DNA of 64,000 bases from Pseudoalteromonas peptidolytica (lineage in GTDB: Bacteria > Pseudomonadota > Gammaproteobacteria > Enterobacterales > Alteromonadaceae), in NCBI RefSeq assembly GCF_012641745.1, contig NZ_WEHZ01000019.1:1-64000 (forward strand). Direction: 5' to 3'. The translations under genes were made by a program, and so were the position numbers. Position 1 is the first letter of the stretch; the number at the start of each line of letters is the position of its first letter. A model generated the notes under the pieces. The model was not told the origin of the DNA. It did not search any database and saw only the letters and a list, made by a program, of their open reading frames with translations. This document shows positions 55,142 to 64,000 of the stretch, piece after piece.

Positions 55142-56392
55142 TTACTGCATGATCCGTACTTGTTTTGCATTTTTATAGGTGCTGGTATCGGATAATATAA
55201 TTTGTTGATTGGCCGAGATGCCGCTTTCAATTTGCAAGAACTTTCCGGCATCAATACCAAAAGAAACTAACTGAGGCACCGCAATATCCTGCTCTAACAC
55301 AAACAATGTTTGCTGACTATGAGATTGGGTATTACTGGGGCGTTCCACGTATAAAACGTTTTTGAGTTGATGTGTGTTGATCTGTGCATCAACATTAAGT
55401 TCAGGCCTTGCTGAATCAGGCACGCCATTGATAAAGGTGAGCTCAACTTCAATCGTTCCCTCTTGGACTTGAGGGCTGATGCGAGTCACTTTTGCTTGTA
55501 CTTGTTCACGGCGAGTATTGACCATTGCTGATTGACCAACTTGGATTTGCTCTGCTTTGGATTGTGATACTCGAACTAAAGCTTGGAGATCCTTACTGCT
55601 CCCGACTTGTGCCAGCTCTTGACCTGCAACTACGCTTTGACCTAGCTCAACGGCTAAACGTTGTAAAACGCCTTCTGTGCCAGCCCGTACGGTTAGTTTT
55701 GCTTCCCGCTCTGCTAATCGAGCAAGGATCGAGTGTGCTTGATTGATAAGCTCTTGTGATATGGTTAAATCTTCAGAATGTACCAACTTTAGCTGCGCTA
55801 TTCTTTGCTCTTGAAGCTTTACCCGCTCGGCAAGCTGCTGCTCCTCAAGTTCTGCTGTCTTGACCTCAATTGCTGGCACTACACCTTGATCTCTTAATGT
55901 TTGCTGGGCTTCACGGCGCATAACAAGTGATTGGTGCTGACTGGTTAGTTCAGCTAATGTAGCCATTTCCATCAGTAGCTCACGCTGATTGGCCAGCTTT
56001 TGTCGGCGAAAGTTGGCTTGTTGACGATTAAGCTCCATTTCTGCACTTTCCAGCTGTTGCGTGAGATCTGGATCTTGCATCTTTAGAATAATGGTATCGG
56101 GCTTAACAGCTCCACCAGGGCGAACAAGTATTTCATATACGGTTGCTGGGTCTTGTGTAGTGATGAGTTTTTGTTTATTTGAGCGCAGTACCCCATAACC
56201 ATCAACACTGACATTTAAGTCACCTTGTTTTACTTGCCCCACAATGATCGCCTGTCTTTGCAATTTAAAATCATCTGAGGTTGAAAATAGCTCAAGACTA
56301 AGCCAAGCGAATAGGAGCACCATCGACACACCGATGATAAGCCTCACTTTTTGCAAAGGCCTTACTTGCTTTTGCTTTACTACATCCATCAT
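55142..56392 (-). CDS. HlyD/MFP-family periplasmic adaptor
   Basis: 416-residue membrane-fusion protein linking an inner-membrane ABC transporter to an outer-membrane channel. It has one N-terminal membrane segment (~20-38), a lipoyl-type half motif ('GVLRSNKQKLITTQDPATVYEILVRPGG' near 65-92), a long coiled coil (~105-230, rich in Glu/Gln/Arg) and a beta-barrel region with 'VSQSKAEQIQVGQSAMVNT'. First gene behind the sigma-54 promoter at 56427. No TolC-like gene is present in this window. Confidence 0.88.
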   Translation of the reverse strand: MMDVVKQKQVRPLQKVRLIIGVSMVLLFAWLSLELFSTSDDFKLQRQAIIVGQVKQGDLNVSVDGYGVLRSNKQKLITTQDPATVYEILVRPGGAVKPDTIILKMQDPDLTQQLESAEMELNRQQANFRRQKLANQRELLMEMATLAELTSQHQSLVMRREAQQTLRDQGVVPAIEVKTAELEEQQLAERVKLQEQRIAQLKLVHSEDLTISQELINQAHSILARLAEREAKLTVRAGTEGVLQRLAVELGQSVVAGQELAQVGSSKDLQALVRVSQSKAEQIQVGQSAMVNTRREQVQAKVTRISPQVQEGTIEVELTFINGVPDSARPELNVDAQINTHQLKNVLYVERPSNTQSHSQQTLFVLEQDIAVPQLVSFGIDAGKFLQIESGISANQQIILSDTSTYKNAKQVRIMQ

Positions 56393-56426
56393 AAGTTACC
56401 TTGATTGGTTCGATTAACTTACTTTG

Positions 56427-56442
56427 AGCAAGCCATATGCCA
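56427..56442 (-). promoter_or_regulatory. Sigma-54 promoter of the HlyD-ATPase operon
   Basis: On the minus strand TGGCATATGGCTTGCT has GG and GC ten bases apart and the TTGCT -12 element. It lies about 35 bases before the HlyD start codon. The regulator encoded at 57825 is a sigma-54 activator. Confidence 0.8.
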
Positions 56443-56494
56443 AATTTTAAACCATTGATCTAGTTGTTATTTTCTATTCTTGTGATGGAGTGGA

Positions 56495-56508
56495 GTCCGA
56501 TTATGGAC
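56495..56508. promoter_or_regulatory. GTCC-N6-GGAC activator element, HlyD operon
   Basis: GTCCGATTATGGAC, an inverted repeat centred 67 bases upstream of the sigma-54 promoter centre. The same GTCC-N6-GGAC arrangement occurs at 61802, 66 bases upstream of the other sigma-54 promoter of the system. It is probably the binding site of the response regulator encoded between them. Confidence 0.7.
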
Positions 56509-56542
56509 GCTGTGTTATAAAAACTGGACTGTAAGATAAGCA

Positions 56543-57847
56543 TTAATTTATCAAAACAGGAAAGCTCAGCTGGCAAATAGCTCCCGTTTTATCTTGTCGG
56601 TTGGTTAGGTTGATCGTGCCCGACATTTGCTCAACAAAGTAGCGACTGATATACAAACCTATCCCTTCTCCTGCTTGTTTTGTTGAGTAAAAAGGCACAA
56701 AGAGGTTATCGCTGTTTGCCACCCCGTTTCCTTCATCAATGACTTCAAAATACGCCATATTATCTTTGGTATATATTTTCAGTGTAATGGTGGCGTGAGC
56801 AGAGCTTGCCTCTATCGCATTTTTTACAATATTTATTAAAACTTGATTGATAAGCGTTGGATCAACATGAAAATAGGCTGGCGATAACTCAACTTGCCAT
56901 TGCACCTCTGGGAAAAAGCTTTGAATCGACTGACTCAGCTCTAAGCCTGATATTCGCCGAAGGTCGACTTTGATTGGTTGATTTAATTGGCTGTATTTGT
57001 GGATGAAATCCTGCAAGTGAAAACATCGTTCAAGTACGATATTAAATGCCTCATTATCTCTGGGGTCTTTGGCTCGAGTCTGTAAACGCTCAAGTATCGC
57101 TGAGACAGGAGTAAGGGAGTTGCGTATTTCATGACTAATGACACGTATTAATCGCTGCCAAGCTTGTAACTCTTGATCGCGCAGCGCTTGATGAATATCA
57201 ATGCAAGCAACGAGATGGTAAGAGGAATTTTGTCGGGTAAACGTACTGTGTCTCACTTGCCATCGCTTATTCCGCTCAGGGTCGATGAAATGCCAATTAG
57301 GTTCAGGTGTTAGCCCGATTGCTTCTGGTGGACTGTATCTTAGTGTTTGCCACGGTTTTTGGAAAAGTTCTACGCATTCGTCATTACCAAAGCATAGTTG
57401 CATACGTTGGTCGAAAATAAAGATGGGAGTGTTTAACACGCTGATTAACTCTGCGACTAAAAAGGACTGTACATCTTCATCTGTTTTTTCACTTTGAAGC
57501 ATTTCAGAAACACCATTTAGTTGCTGGTGCAGATGCGCAACCACCCCTGTTGAGAATGTAGGTTTAGCTCTGAGGCTAAAGTCGCGCTTTAGCCATGCCT
57601 CTGCTTGGTAGCTACATCGCTCAAATGAGTGTTTGCAGCGCATGTAGAGTTGTCTGAATAGTAGACCCTGCATAATCAAAAAGCTGGTGATAATTAGCGC
57701 GGTTGATGTAGACAAAGCCGTCGGCAAGTTTATGTCTAAGTGCCAACTGAGTGCAGCAACCCCGAAAACTTCAACGGCTACCAACAATATAAACTTAACA
57801 ATAAAGTAGCCCGCTAGAGGTTCTTTAATTATGGCCATACTTTTCAA
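56543..57847 (-). CDS. Membrane sensor histidine kinase
   Basis: 434-residue kinase. Two membrane segments (~12-32 and ~42-65) bracket almost no periplasmic loop. A PAS-like region follows (~130-215, 'TPIFIFDQRMQLCFGNDECVELF'), then the phosphorylation His in 'VISHEIRNSLTPVSAILERL' near 242 and an ATPase domain with 'DEGNGVANSDNLFVPFYSTK' and 'GEGIGLYISRYFVEQMSG'. The lack of a periplasmic domain suggests it senses a membrane or internal signal. Its start overlaps the response-regulator gene by 23 bases, so the two are co-translated. Confidence 0.9.
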   Translation of the reverse strand: MKSMAIIKEPLAGYFIVKFILLVAVEVFGVAALSWHLDINLPTALSTSTALIITSFLIMQGLLFRQLYMRCKHSFERCSYQAEAWLKRDFSLRAKPTFSTGVVAHLHQQLNGVSEMLQSEKTDEDVQSFLVAELISVLNTPIFIFDQRMQLCFGNDECVELFQKPWQTLRYSPPEAIGLTPEPNWHFIDPERNKRWQVRHSTFTRQNSSYHLVACIDIHQALRDQELQAWQRLIRVISHEIRNSLTPVSAILERLQTRAKDPRDNEAFNIVLERCFHLQDFIHKYSQLNQPIKVDLRRISGLELSQSIQSFFPEVQWQVELSPAYFHVDPTLINQVLINIVKNAIEASSAHATITLKIYTKDNMAYFEVIDEGNGVANSDNLFVPFYSTKQAGEGIGLYISRYFVEQMSGTINLTNRQDKTGAICQLSFPVLIN

Positions 57848-59192
57848 GACGACGGTAGAGCGCTTGCTTAGTAATACCCAATAACTCAGCGGCTTGCTGC
57901 TTGTTTCCAGAGGTATTTGCTAGCGCTTGTGTGATTAATTGCTGCTCAGCTTGCTCCAACGTAATAAGAGGCAAGGGGGCGGTTGCATTGCTGCTTAGCG
58001 ATAAGGAAGATGATGCACTTAGTTGTAGTTGTTCAGTGCTGATCTCTCCTGTGCGGCTCAATAAAACGGCACGCTCTAATAAATGACTCAATTCCCTAGT
58101 ATTACCTGGCCAATCATACTGTTTTAGTTGTGCTATCGCCATAGGTGTAAGTGAGCATTCACTTTTTCCATATCGGTTACCATGTGATTTGATAAAATGT
58201 CGAGCGAGTAACTCAATGTCTTCTGGGCGTGAGCGTAAAGGCGGGATCTCGATAGTAAAGGTGTTGATGCGGTAAAACAAATCTTGACGAAACTCTGCTT
58301 TGGCGATTTGTTGCTCCAATTTGGCATTAGTTGCACTAATTAGTCTGACATCGGCTATTTCGGTTTTACTTGAACCCACAGCTTCATATTCTCGAGATTC
58401 AAGGACGCGAAGTAGTTTACTCTGCTGATTAATGGGAAGTGTGCCAATTTCATCTAAGAATAAGGTGCCGAGGTTAGCCAGTTTAAATCGTCCGGCACGA
58501 TCAGATTTAGCATCGGTAAACGCGCCTTTGGTATGACCGAATAGTTCACTTTCAAACAGCTGATCGGGAATGGTAGCCATATTTACCGAGATAAATGGTT
58601 GCATCGCTCGCGTTGAGTGCTGGTGGATCCACTGCGCTATCAGGCTTTTGCCAACACCGTTTTCTCCAGTAAGGAGAATATTTGCATCGGTTGGTGCCAT
58701 GATCTCCAGCTGCTCCATCAGTTGCTGCATCGCATTGCTCTGCCAAAGCACGGTGCTTTTCTCTCCAGCCAGCGCATGTTGTAATGCCTGATTTTTATTA
58801 CTCAGTTCACTGAGTTGGAGTTGGTGGCGAATGACTTGCTCGAAACGTTGGTTTTTCCATGGTTTTTCTAGGAAGTCCGCAGCACCAAGCTGCATTGCTT
58901 GTACAACTAACTCGGTATGTGACCATGCCGTCATTGCGACCACGGGGATGGTGTTGCCCAGCTGCTGTTGTTGACGTAAAAACCTAAGCCCTTCTTGTCC
59001 AGAGGTGGAATCTAGCTCAAAGTTCATATCGAGCAAAATCAGACTAGGCTGGCGTTGCTCGAGGAAAGTGAGTGCCTGAACCGGATTTTCGACTTCTTCT
59101 ACAGCTAAGCCTAAATCTTCCAGTACAAATCTTGCTGCTAATCGGACTTCTCTGTTGTCTTCGACTAGTAATATTAGTGGCTTGGCACTCAC
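57825..59192 (-). CDS. Sigma-54-dependent response regulator
   Basis: 455-residue NtrC-family activator. The receiver domain has the phospho-Asp in 'LILLDMNFELDSTSG' near residue 54. The AAA+ domain has Walker A GENGVGKS near 175, Walker [10 protein letters not shown] near 245 and the sigma-54 loop reading GAFTDA instead of GAFTGA near 220. The C-terminal helix-turn-helix is 'KQQAAELLGITKQALYRRL'. It lies 30 bases after the permease gene, so it is transcribed from the same sigma-54 promoter and is probably autoactivated. Likely targets are both sigma-54 promoters here, each with a GTCC-N6-GGAC element. Confidence 0.92.
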   Translation of the reverse strand: MSAKPLILLVEDNREVRLAARFVLEDLGLAVEEVENPVQALTFLEQRQPSLILLDMNFELDSTSGQEGLRFLRQQQQLGNTIPVVAMTAWSHTELVVQAMQLGAADFLEKPWKNQRFEQVIRHQLQLSELSNKNQALQHALAGEKSTVLWQSNAMQQLMEQLEIMAPTDANILLTGENGVGKSLIAQWIHQHSTRAMQPFISVNMATIPDQLFESELFGHTKGAFTDAKSDRAGRFKLANLGTLFLDEIGTLPINQQSKLLRVLESREYEAVGSSKTEIADVRLISATNAKLEQQIAKAEFRQDLFYRINTFTIEIPPLRSRPEDIELLARHFIKSHGNRYGKSECSLTPMAIAQLKQYDWPGNTRELSHLLERAVLLSRTGEISTEQLQLSASSSLSLSSNATAPLPLITLEQAEQQLITQALANTSGNKQQAAELLGITKQALYRRLEKYGHN

Positions 59193-59222
59193 AGTAAACT
59201 TCCTTGATGGTAAAAAATGTTA

Positions 59223-61667
59223 TTATTCTCCGCGCAGTGCGTGCAGTGCTGGGCGGGCAATAATGTCTCTGGCAGAGGCTAGGGTCACACCAGTAACTAA
59301 AGTTATCACAGCCGCCAACGATACTAGCCAGTGCACAATACTACTGGCTGTATTAGGTACAAGCGTATCCTGAAGTGCTGAAATACTCAATAAAATACAT
59401 GCAGATGCACAAACCGCGATAAGTAGGGGTCGCAAGTTATCCTTTAATATTAGAATCAATACGGTTATCGGTGTTGCGCCTATGGACATTCTCACCCCCA
59501 GCTCGAAACGGCGTAATGCAATGTTATATTTGCAGACACCATAGATCCCGATTGCAGCTAGGACTAAGGCAATGACAGACAATACCAATGTAAAGATGCT
59601 GGCGACACGATCTCGCTGTAAATGTGTTGCAAGTAGTGTTGTTGTCGACTGAAAATTATAGACTCGCATCTGTGGGTGAATATCGACCAAAAGCTGGTTT
59701 ATTTCTGCTTTGCTGATACCTGCATTGGCCTTAGTTTCAATCATGATAAAAGGGTAGCCAGTTGGTATTGCGGGAATAAAAATTCTAGCAATATTTGGCT
59801 GATTAGGTAGATAAATATCATCGACTACGCCAATAACTTCAACACTGTTTTGACTGTTACGTGAATATAATTTGGCACCGAGCACTTGTCCTCTTTCTCT
59901 AAGCTGCCTTGCCAGATACTGATTGATAATAACGACGGACTCGTTGTTAATGGCTTCTTCCATCGTGAAGGCTCTACCATCAATGAGCTTGGTTCCGAAA
60001 GCGTTAAAGTAAGATGCCGTACCAGCCGTGCTTTGAAATTCAAATGAGTTTTTCTTGATCCCTGGCTCAAATTGCATCTGACGACTAGAAAAGCCAGGAA
60101 CCCAATAAGAAATGGGAGGGTAGCCGCCGATCCCTGCATGCTCGACTTGTGGTAATGCCCGCAGGGAGTCTAATGCTGAGAGTAATAGCTGCCGGCGTTC
60201 CTCAAGCGTCATTTGTTGCAGTAATGTGCCAAGATTCAGTGCCACTTGGTAGGTATTTTGTTCTTTTATGCCCGTTTCACGCTGTAAATGCTGCCAGCTT
60301 GTTTGAAATACACCAAGGCAAACGGTAAGCAAAGAGAGGCAAATAAGCAGTTGAAAAGAGATGAGTAAGTTACGGGTGGTAGCAGAGATTTGTACACCAG
60401 TCCCTTTACCACTGCTTTGTAATTGGCGAATAATGTTCTGATAATTAAGCTGACGGCTGACAATCCAAGCGAGCATCAAACACAAGGCGGCACTCGTCAT
60501 TAAAGCAAATACCACGGTATGCAGTTCAAGTTGTAGTGTTTGCAAACGCGCAAGAGGCCCCGCCATGCCAGATTTTAGTAACCAGATAATAGCGGTTGCG
60601 ACTACAAGGGAAATCGCGGCCGCGCAGGTAAACAAGAGCCCTAACTCTGTTACTATGTGATGAAACAAATGGCTTGGTCTTGCACCTAAAGCAGCTTGAA
60701 CAGCAAAGTTTCTTTGTTGCTCTACAGCTCGCGATAGTACTAAGTTACAGATATTACTTAGTGCAATTAACAACAATACAATGCTGCCAAGTAACATCAT
60801 CAAGCTGACCTGTGAGGCATCGCCAACAATACGAGTTTTGAACGGGATCAATTCCAGTTTGACTCTACTATTTGCGAAATCTTGCATACCTCTGGTTTGC
60901 TGATGTAGCTGCTCATTAAACCAGTTTTCCAGAGACAGCTGTGCTGTTTGAGAGTCTGCTGACTTATGTAATTTTAGGATCTGGTAGGTTTGAATGTTGT
61001 TACGTTGCCACTGAGGAGCCGGTGAATCGTTGTAGTCATAGGTTAGCCAAACATCAGTATGCCAATTTGGTGTTGAAAGCACTGGTTCGTCAAATTGTGA
61101 GGCCGTTACACCAATAATTCTGAAACTGACGCCTTTAAAAACCACCGTTTTTTCTAAAACATCAGGGTTACCAGCGAAATATTGTTGCCACACAGAATAT
61201 GAAATCATTGCAACCGGCTGCTGACTACCTAGACCTTCATCGCTGGAAAAGTAGCGACCGAGTGCCATCGGTGCATCAAGTAACTGCATGTACTCAGGGG
61301 TGATGGCACCGATATTAAATGTAGGACTACTTGGTAAGCTTTGCTCCACATCAATACTAATGTTTTGTAGTGCTATGCTTTCAATCTCGGGGAATTGGGG
61401 TTGTTTCTCATAAGACGTTAAGCTTCCAGCGTGCGGAATAAAGTTGCTTTGTTTTATTTCATTATTGTCATCGACTAGCGCGCCGCGTAACAACATCAAC
61501 CGCTCCGCATCTGGATAAGGGAGTGGTGCTGCGAGTAATTGATAATTGAGGTTGTATGTCGACACCAAAGCACCTAGTGCGAGCCCAAGTGTCAGAATAA
61601 TAGTGACTGTATAACTGATATGACGTTTGAGCCGTTGCCAAGCCATGTTTATTGAATGTGTTACCAT
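59223..61667 (-). CDS. MacB-like ABC transporter permease (two FtsX domains)
   Basis: 814-residue permease of the MacB/FtsX type. It has an N-terminal membrane segment (~18-40), a large periplasmic MacB-type domain (~45-280), an FtsX membrane cluster (~285-430), a second periplasmic region with 'GYPPISYWVPGFS', and a second FtsX cluster (~690-800). Such double-length permeases work with a separate ATPase, here probably that at 54393. It opens the operon permease-regulator-kinase behind a sigma-54 promoter. The substrate is unknown: peptide, lipid or antibiotic efflux are all possible. Confidence 0.88.
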   Translation of the reverse strand: MVTHSINMAWQRLKRHISYTVTIILTLGLALGALVSTYNLNYQLLAAPLPYPDAERLMLLRGALVDDNNEIKQSNFIPHAGSLTSYEKQPQFPEIESIALQNISIDVEQSLPSSPTFNIGAITPEYMQLLDAPMALGRYFSSDEGLGSQQPVAMISYSVWQQYFAGNPDVLEKTVVFKGVSFRIIGVTASQFDEPVLSTPNWHTDVWLTYDYNDSPAPQWQRNNIQTYQILKLHKSADSQTAQLSLENWFNEQLHQQTRGMQDFANSRVKLELIPFKTRIVGDASQVSLMMLLGSIVLLLIALSNICNLVLSRAVEQQRNFAVQAALGARPSHLFHHIVTELGLLFTCAAAISLVVATAIIWLLKSGMAGPLARLQTLQLELHTVVFALMTSAALCLMLAWIVSRQLNYQNIIRQLQSSGKGTGVQISATTRNLLISFQLLICLSLLTVCLGVFQTSWQHLQRETGIKEQNTYQVALNLGTLLQQMTLEERRQLLLSALDSLRALPQVEHAGIGGYPPISYWVPGFSSRQMQFEPGIKKNSFEFQSTAGTASYFNAFGTKLIDGRAFTMEEAINNESVVIINQYLARQLRERGQVLGAKLYSRNSQNSVEVIGVVDDIYLPNQPNIARIFIPAIPTGYPFIMIETKANAGISKAEINQLLVDIHPQMRVYNFQSTTTLLATHLQRDRVASIFTLVLSVIALVLAAIGIYGVCKYNIALRRFELGVRMSIGATPITVLILILKDNLRPLLIAVCASACILLSISALQDTLVPNTASSIVHWLVSLAAVITLVTGVTLASARDIIARPALHALRGE

Positions 61668-61734
61668 ATTTGCTCCAAGTACAGTGAGGTGTCACGATGG
61701 TTTATTATTAATATTTCACCTTGATTGGTACTTT

Positions 61735-61750
61735 AGCAACGTATGTGCCA
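61735..61750 (-). promoter_or_regulatory. Sigma-54 promoter of the permease-regulator-kinase operon
   Basis: On the minus strand TGGCACATACGTTGCT is a near-perfect -24/-12 element (TGGCAC, TTGCT, GG-N10-GC). It lies 68 bases before the permease start codon. Confidence 0.88.
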
Positions 61751-61801
61751 AACGCTATTGTCATGATATTAATAGGCTTTATTGTATTTTTGCAAGGGCT
61801 A

Positions 61802-61815
61802 AGTCCAGAATCGGA
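61802..61815. promoter_or_regulatory. GTCC-N6-GGAC activator element, permease operon
   Basis: GTCCAGAATCGGAC, an inverted repeat centred 66 bases upstream of the sigma-54 promoter centre. A half-site copy (AATCGGAC, ending at 61837) lies 22 bases further upstream on the same helical face. The remaining ~200 bases to typA carry its leader, with no other element I can defend. Confidence 0.72.
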
Positions 61816-62036
61816 CGAGCAAAGTATTGTAATCGGACTCGACCTAGTCGCGTTTTACTGCCCCCTTTACCAGAGAAATTCATGCTAGATTATTGAAAAA
61901 AATGTTGGATAAACTTTCATCTGTCACATTAATAGTAGATAATACGCGACCTTTAATTCTCAATCGGGCAATCTCAACGCGCATTTTTGCGTAGATCGAC
62001 TAGGATCACTGAGGGCCAACTTCACTGAGTAATAAT

Positions 62037-63857
62037 ATGAGCATCGAAAAGTTAAGAAATATCGCGATTATCGCGCACGTAGACCACGGTAAAACAACGC
62101 TTGTAGACAAGCTACTTGAGCAATCAGGTACACTACAGCAGCGCGGTGGTAATGAAGAGCGAGTGATGGACTCAAACGATCTTGAAAGAGAACGTGGTAT
62201 CACCATCCTTGCAAAAAATACCGCAATCAAGTGGAACGACTACCGTATCAATATCGTAGATACTCCGGGACACGCCGACTTCGGTGGTGAAGTAGAACGT
62301 GTTCTTTCGATGGCTGACTCAGTATTACTACTAGTTGATGCACAAGAAGGTCCGATGCCACAAACGCGTTTCGTAACACAAAAGGCGTTTGCTCAGGGTC
62401 TTAAGCCTATTGTTGTAATCAACAAAATTGACAAGCCGGGCGCTCGTCCTGATTGGGTAATGGACCAAGTTTTTGACCTATTCGACAACTTAGGTGCAAC
62501 TGACGAACAGCTAGACTTTAAAGTGATTTACGCATCAGCAATCAACGGCTGGGCAACACTTGATCTAGATGAGCCGTCTGACAACATGGAACCAATGTTC
62601 CAAGCTATCGTAGATGAAGTTGAAGCGCCTAACGCGGATCCTGAAGGTCCGTTCCAGATGCAAATTTCTCAGCTTGATTACAACTCATACGTAGGTGTTA
62701 TCGGTGTTGGCCGCATCAAGCGTGGTTCAGTTAAGCCTAACCAACAGGTGACTATCGTCGGTGCTGATGGTAAAACACGTAACGGTAAAGTAGGTCAAGT
62801 ACTTGGTTACTTAGGTCTTGACCGTCATGAGGTTGAGCAAGCAACTGCAGGTGATATCATCGCAATCACAGGTCTTGGCGAACTGAAAATTTCTGACACT
62901 ATCTGTTGCCAGAACAATGTTGAAGCATTGCCTCCGTTATCTGTTGATGAACCAACAGTAACAATGACTTTCTCTGTAAACACGTCTCCATTCTCAGGCC
63001 AAGAAGGTAAATACGTCACCTCGCGTAATATCCTTGAGCGTCTAGAAGCTGAGCTTGTGCACAACGTTGCACTACGTGTTGAAGAAACCGATAACCCAGA
63101 TAGCTTCCGTGTATCTGGTCGTGGTGAACTTCACTTGGGTATTCTTATTGAGAATATGCGTCGTGAAGGCTACGAGATTGCAGTATCTCGTCCAGAAGTA
63201 ATCCTACGTGAAGTTGATGGTCAGCTAGAAGAGCCGTACGAAACAGTAACCATTGACTGTCAAGAAGAGCACCAAGGTTCTATCATGGAGCAGCTTGGTC
63301 TTCGTAAAGCAGAAATGACTGACATGTCTCCAGATGGCAAAGGTCGTGTGCGTATGGACTTCATGATGCCTGCACGTGGTCTAATTGGTTTCCAAACAGA
63401 ATTTATGACGTTAACGTCTGGTTCTGGTTTGATGTACCACACGTTCTCGCATTACGGTCCACACAAAGGCGGTAACATTGGTCAGCGCAAGAATGGTGTA
63501 CTAATCGCGAATGCACCAGGTAAAGCGCTAACAAACGCACTATTTAACCTACAAGAACGTGGTCGTCTATTTATCGGTCACGGTGTTGAGGTTTACGAAG
63601 GTATGATCATCGGTATTCATAGCCGTGACAACGACCTAACGGTAAATGCACTTAAAGGTAAGCAGTTAACTAACGTACGTGCAGCAGGTACTGACGAAGC
63701 ACAAAACCTTGTGCCACCTATCGTGATGTCGCTAGAACAAGCGCTTGAGTTCATTGATGATGATGAGCTAGTAGAAGTAACGCCTGAAAGCATCCGTATT
63801 CGTAAGAAATTACTGACTGAAAGCGAGCGTAAACGCGCTAGCCGCCAAGCTAAGTAA
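62037..63857 (+). CDS. typA: Ribosome-associated GTPase TypA/BipA
   Basis: 606-residue translational GTPase needed for ribosome assembly and stress growth. G motifs: 'AHVDHGKTT' near residue 14, '[15 protein letters not shown]' near 72 and '[12 protein letters not shown]' near 130. EF-G-like domains follow, then the BipA-specific C-terminal domain ('[24 protein letters not shown]' near 475). Full length for the family. The typA/glnA/ntrBC neighbourhood is also seen in enterics, which supports the assignment. Confidence 0.98.
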   Translation: MSIEKLRNIAIIAHVDHGKTTLVDKLLEQSGTLQQRGGNEERVMDSNDLERERGITILAKNTAIKWNDYRINIVDTPGHADFGGEVERVLSMADSVLLLVDAQEGPMPQTRFVTQKAFAQGLKPIVVINKIDKPGARPDWVMDQVFDLFDNLGATDEQLDFKVIYASAINGWATLDLDEPSDNMEPMFQAIVDEVEAPNADPEGPFQMQISQLDYNSYVGVIGVGRIKRGSVKPNQQVTIVGADGKTRNGKVGQVLGYLGLDRHEVEQATAGDIIAITGLGELKISDTICCQNNVEALPPLSVDEPTVTMTFSVNTSPFSGQEGKYVTSRNILERLEAELVHNVALRVEETDNPDSFRVSGRGELHLGILIENMRREGYEIAVSRPEVILREVDGQLEEPYETVTIDCQEEHQGSIMEQLGLRKAEMTDMSPDGKGRVRMDFMMPARGLIGFQTEFMTLTSGSGLMYHTFSHYGPHKGGNIGQRKNGVLIANAPGKALTNALFNLQERGRLFIGHGVEVYEGMIIGIHSRDNDLTVNALKGKQLTNVRAAGTDEAQNLVPPIVMSLEQALEFIDDDELVEVTPESIRIRKKLLTESERKRASRQAK

Positions 63858-63886
63858 TCACTAATCTGAGCTCAGATTATAAAGTA

Positions 63887-63914
63887 CAAAACGCCGCGAA
63901 TAGCGGCGTTTTTG
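63887..63914. terminator. Bidirectional terminator between typA and the next gene
   Basis: 10-bp stem AAAACGCCGC / GCGGCGTTTT with a 5-base loop, T-rich on both strands. It can serve typA on the plus strand and the convergent gene at the right edge. Confidence 0.85.
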
Positions 63915-63931
63915 TGTGTAACTGTATAGTG

Positions 63932-64000
63932 TTAAAACAAACCGTACTCTTCGGTTTCTTCTGGCTCATAATGTTGTAAATGTTCTGGTCGGAAAATAGC
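63932..64000 (-). CDS. 3' end of a left-pointing gene, unidentified
   Basis: The minus strand is open from the window edge to a TAA and encodes 22 residues ending YEPEETEEYGLF. It is convergent with typA across a bidirectional terminator, which supports a real gene end. The fragment is too short to assign a family. It is acidic, as many C-terminal tails are. Confidence 0.55.
   Translation of the reverse strand, partial: AIFRPEHLQHYEPEETEEYGLF

Noticed and set aside
1..64000. CRISPR array, tRNA or rRNA genes, prophage or transposase
   Set aside because: No regularly spaced repeats, cloverleaf-like sequences, rRNA-like stretches or recombinase motifs were recognised anywhere in the window.

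Overview
This window looks like a marine gammaproteobacterium close to Pseudoalteromonas. The inference rests on the housekeeping set (acnB, glnA with ntrB/ntrC, typA/bipA), moderate GC, many TonB-type iron genes and a dispersed palindromic repeat of about 160-210 bp. No database was searched, so the genus is an inference.

Positions 1-37,000 hold a complete catecholate-peptide siderophore locus. A left-pointing TonB-dependent receptor is followed by four right-pointing NRPS genes: NRPS1 C-A-T-C; NRPS2 C-A-T-E-C-A-T-C; NRPS3 degenerate C-A-T; NRPS4 C-A-T-TE. A SyrP/TauD-type amino-acid beta-hydroxylase sits just before NRPS3. A second TonB receptor and a PepSY membrane protein follow. A left-pointing operon then encodes a FhuF-type ferric reductase and the 2,3-dihydroxybenzoate (DHB) pathway: isochorismate synthase, DHB-AMP ligase, isochorismatase with aryl carrier, a stand-alone condensation domain and the dehydrogenase. 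Divergent from it is a SyrD/PvdE-type exporter. Specificity residues read by eye suggest NRPS1 = Asn-like, NRPS2 = two basic residues (the first epimerised to D), NRPS3 = Asp and NRPS4 = Gly.

The most interesting reading is that NRPS3, whose own condensation domain has lost its active site, serves as a trans-acting (beta-hydroxy)Asp module used twice, once after NRPS1 and once after NRPS2. Both of those proteins end in an otherwise surplus condensation domain and share a nearly identical basic tail. This balances the six active condensation domains. It gives DHB-Asn-OHAsp-D-basic-basic-OHAsp-Gly, whose catechol plus two hydroxyaspartates would make a hexadentate iron ligand. Each NRPS gene is also separated from the next by a strong terminator-like hairpin.

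Positions 37,100-47,900 carry a glycosylase-selO-ABC exporter operon, an OmpA-family porin-like protein, acnB, a 2-oxoglutarate dioxygenase paired with a PLP enzyme, and a small membrane protein. Positions 47,900-54,000 (left-pointing) are the nitrogen-control block: a cyclic-nucleotide-domain protein, ntrC, ntrB, a DUF4124 protein and glnA, with recognisable NtrC sites and a sigma-54 promoter.

Positions 54,400-61,850 form a two-operon efflux system: ABC ATPase plus HlyD adaptor, and a MacB-like permease with a sigma-54 response regulator and histidine kinase. Both operons start with a sigma-54 promoter and carry a GTCC-N6-GGAC element at almost the same distance upstream, so the regulator probably controls both. 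typA and the 3' end of an unidentified left-pointing gene close the window. No tRNA, rRNA, CRISPR array, transposase or phage gene was seen.
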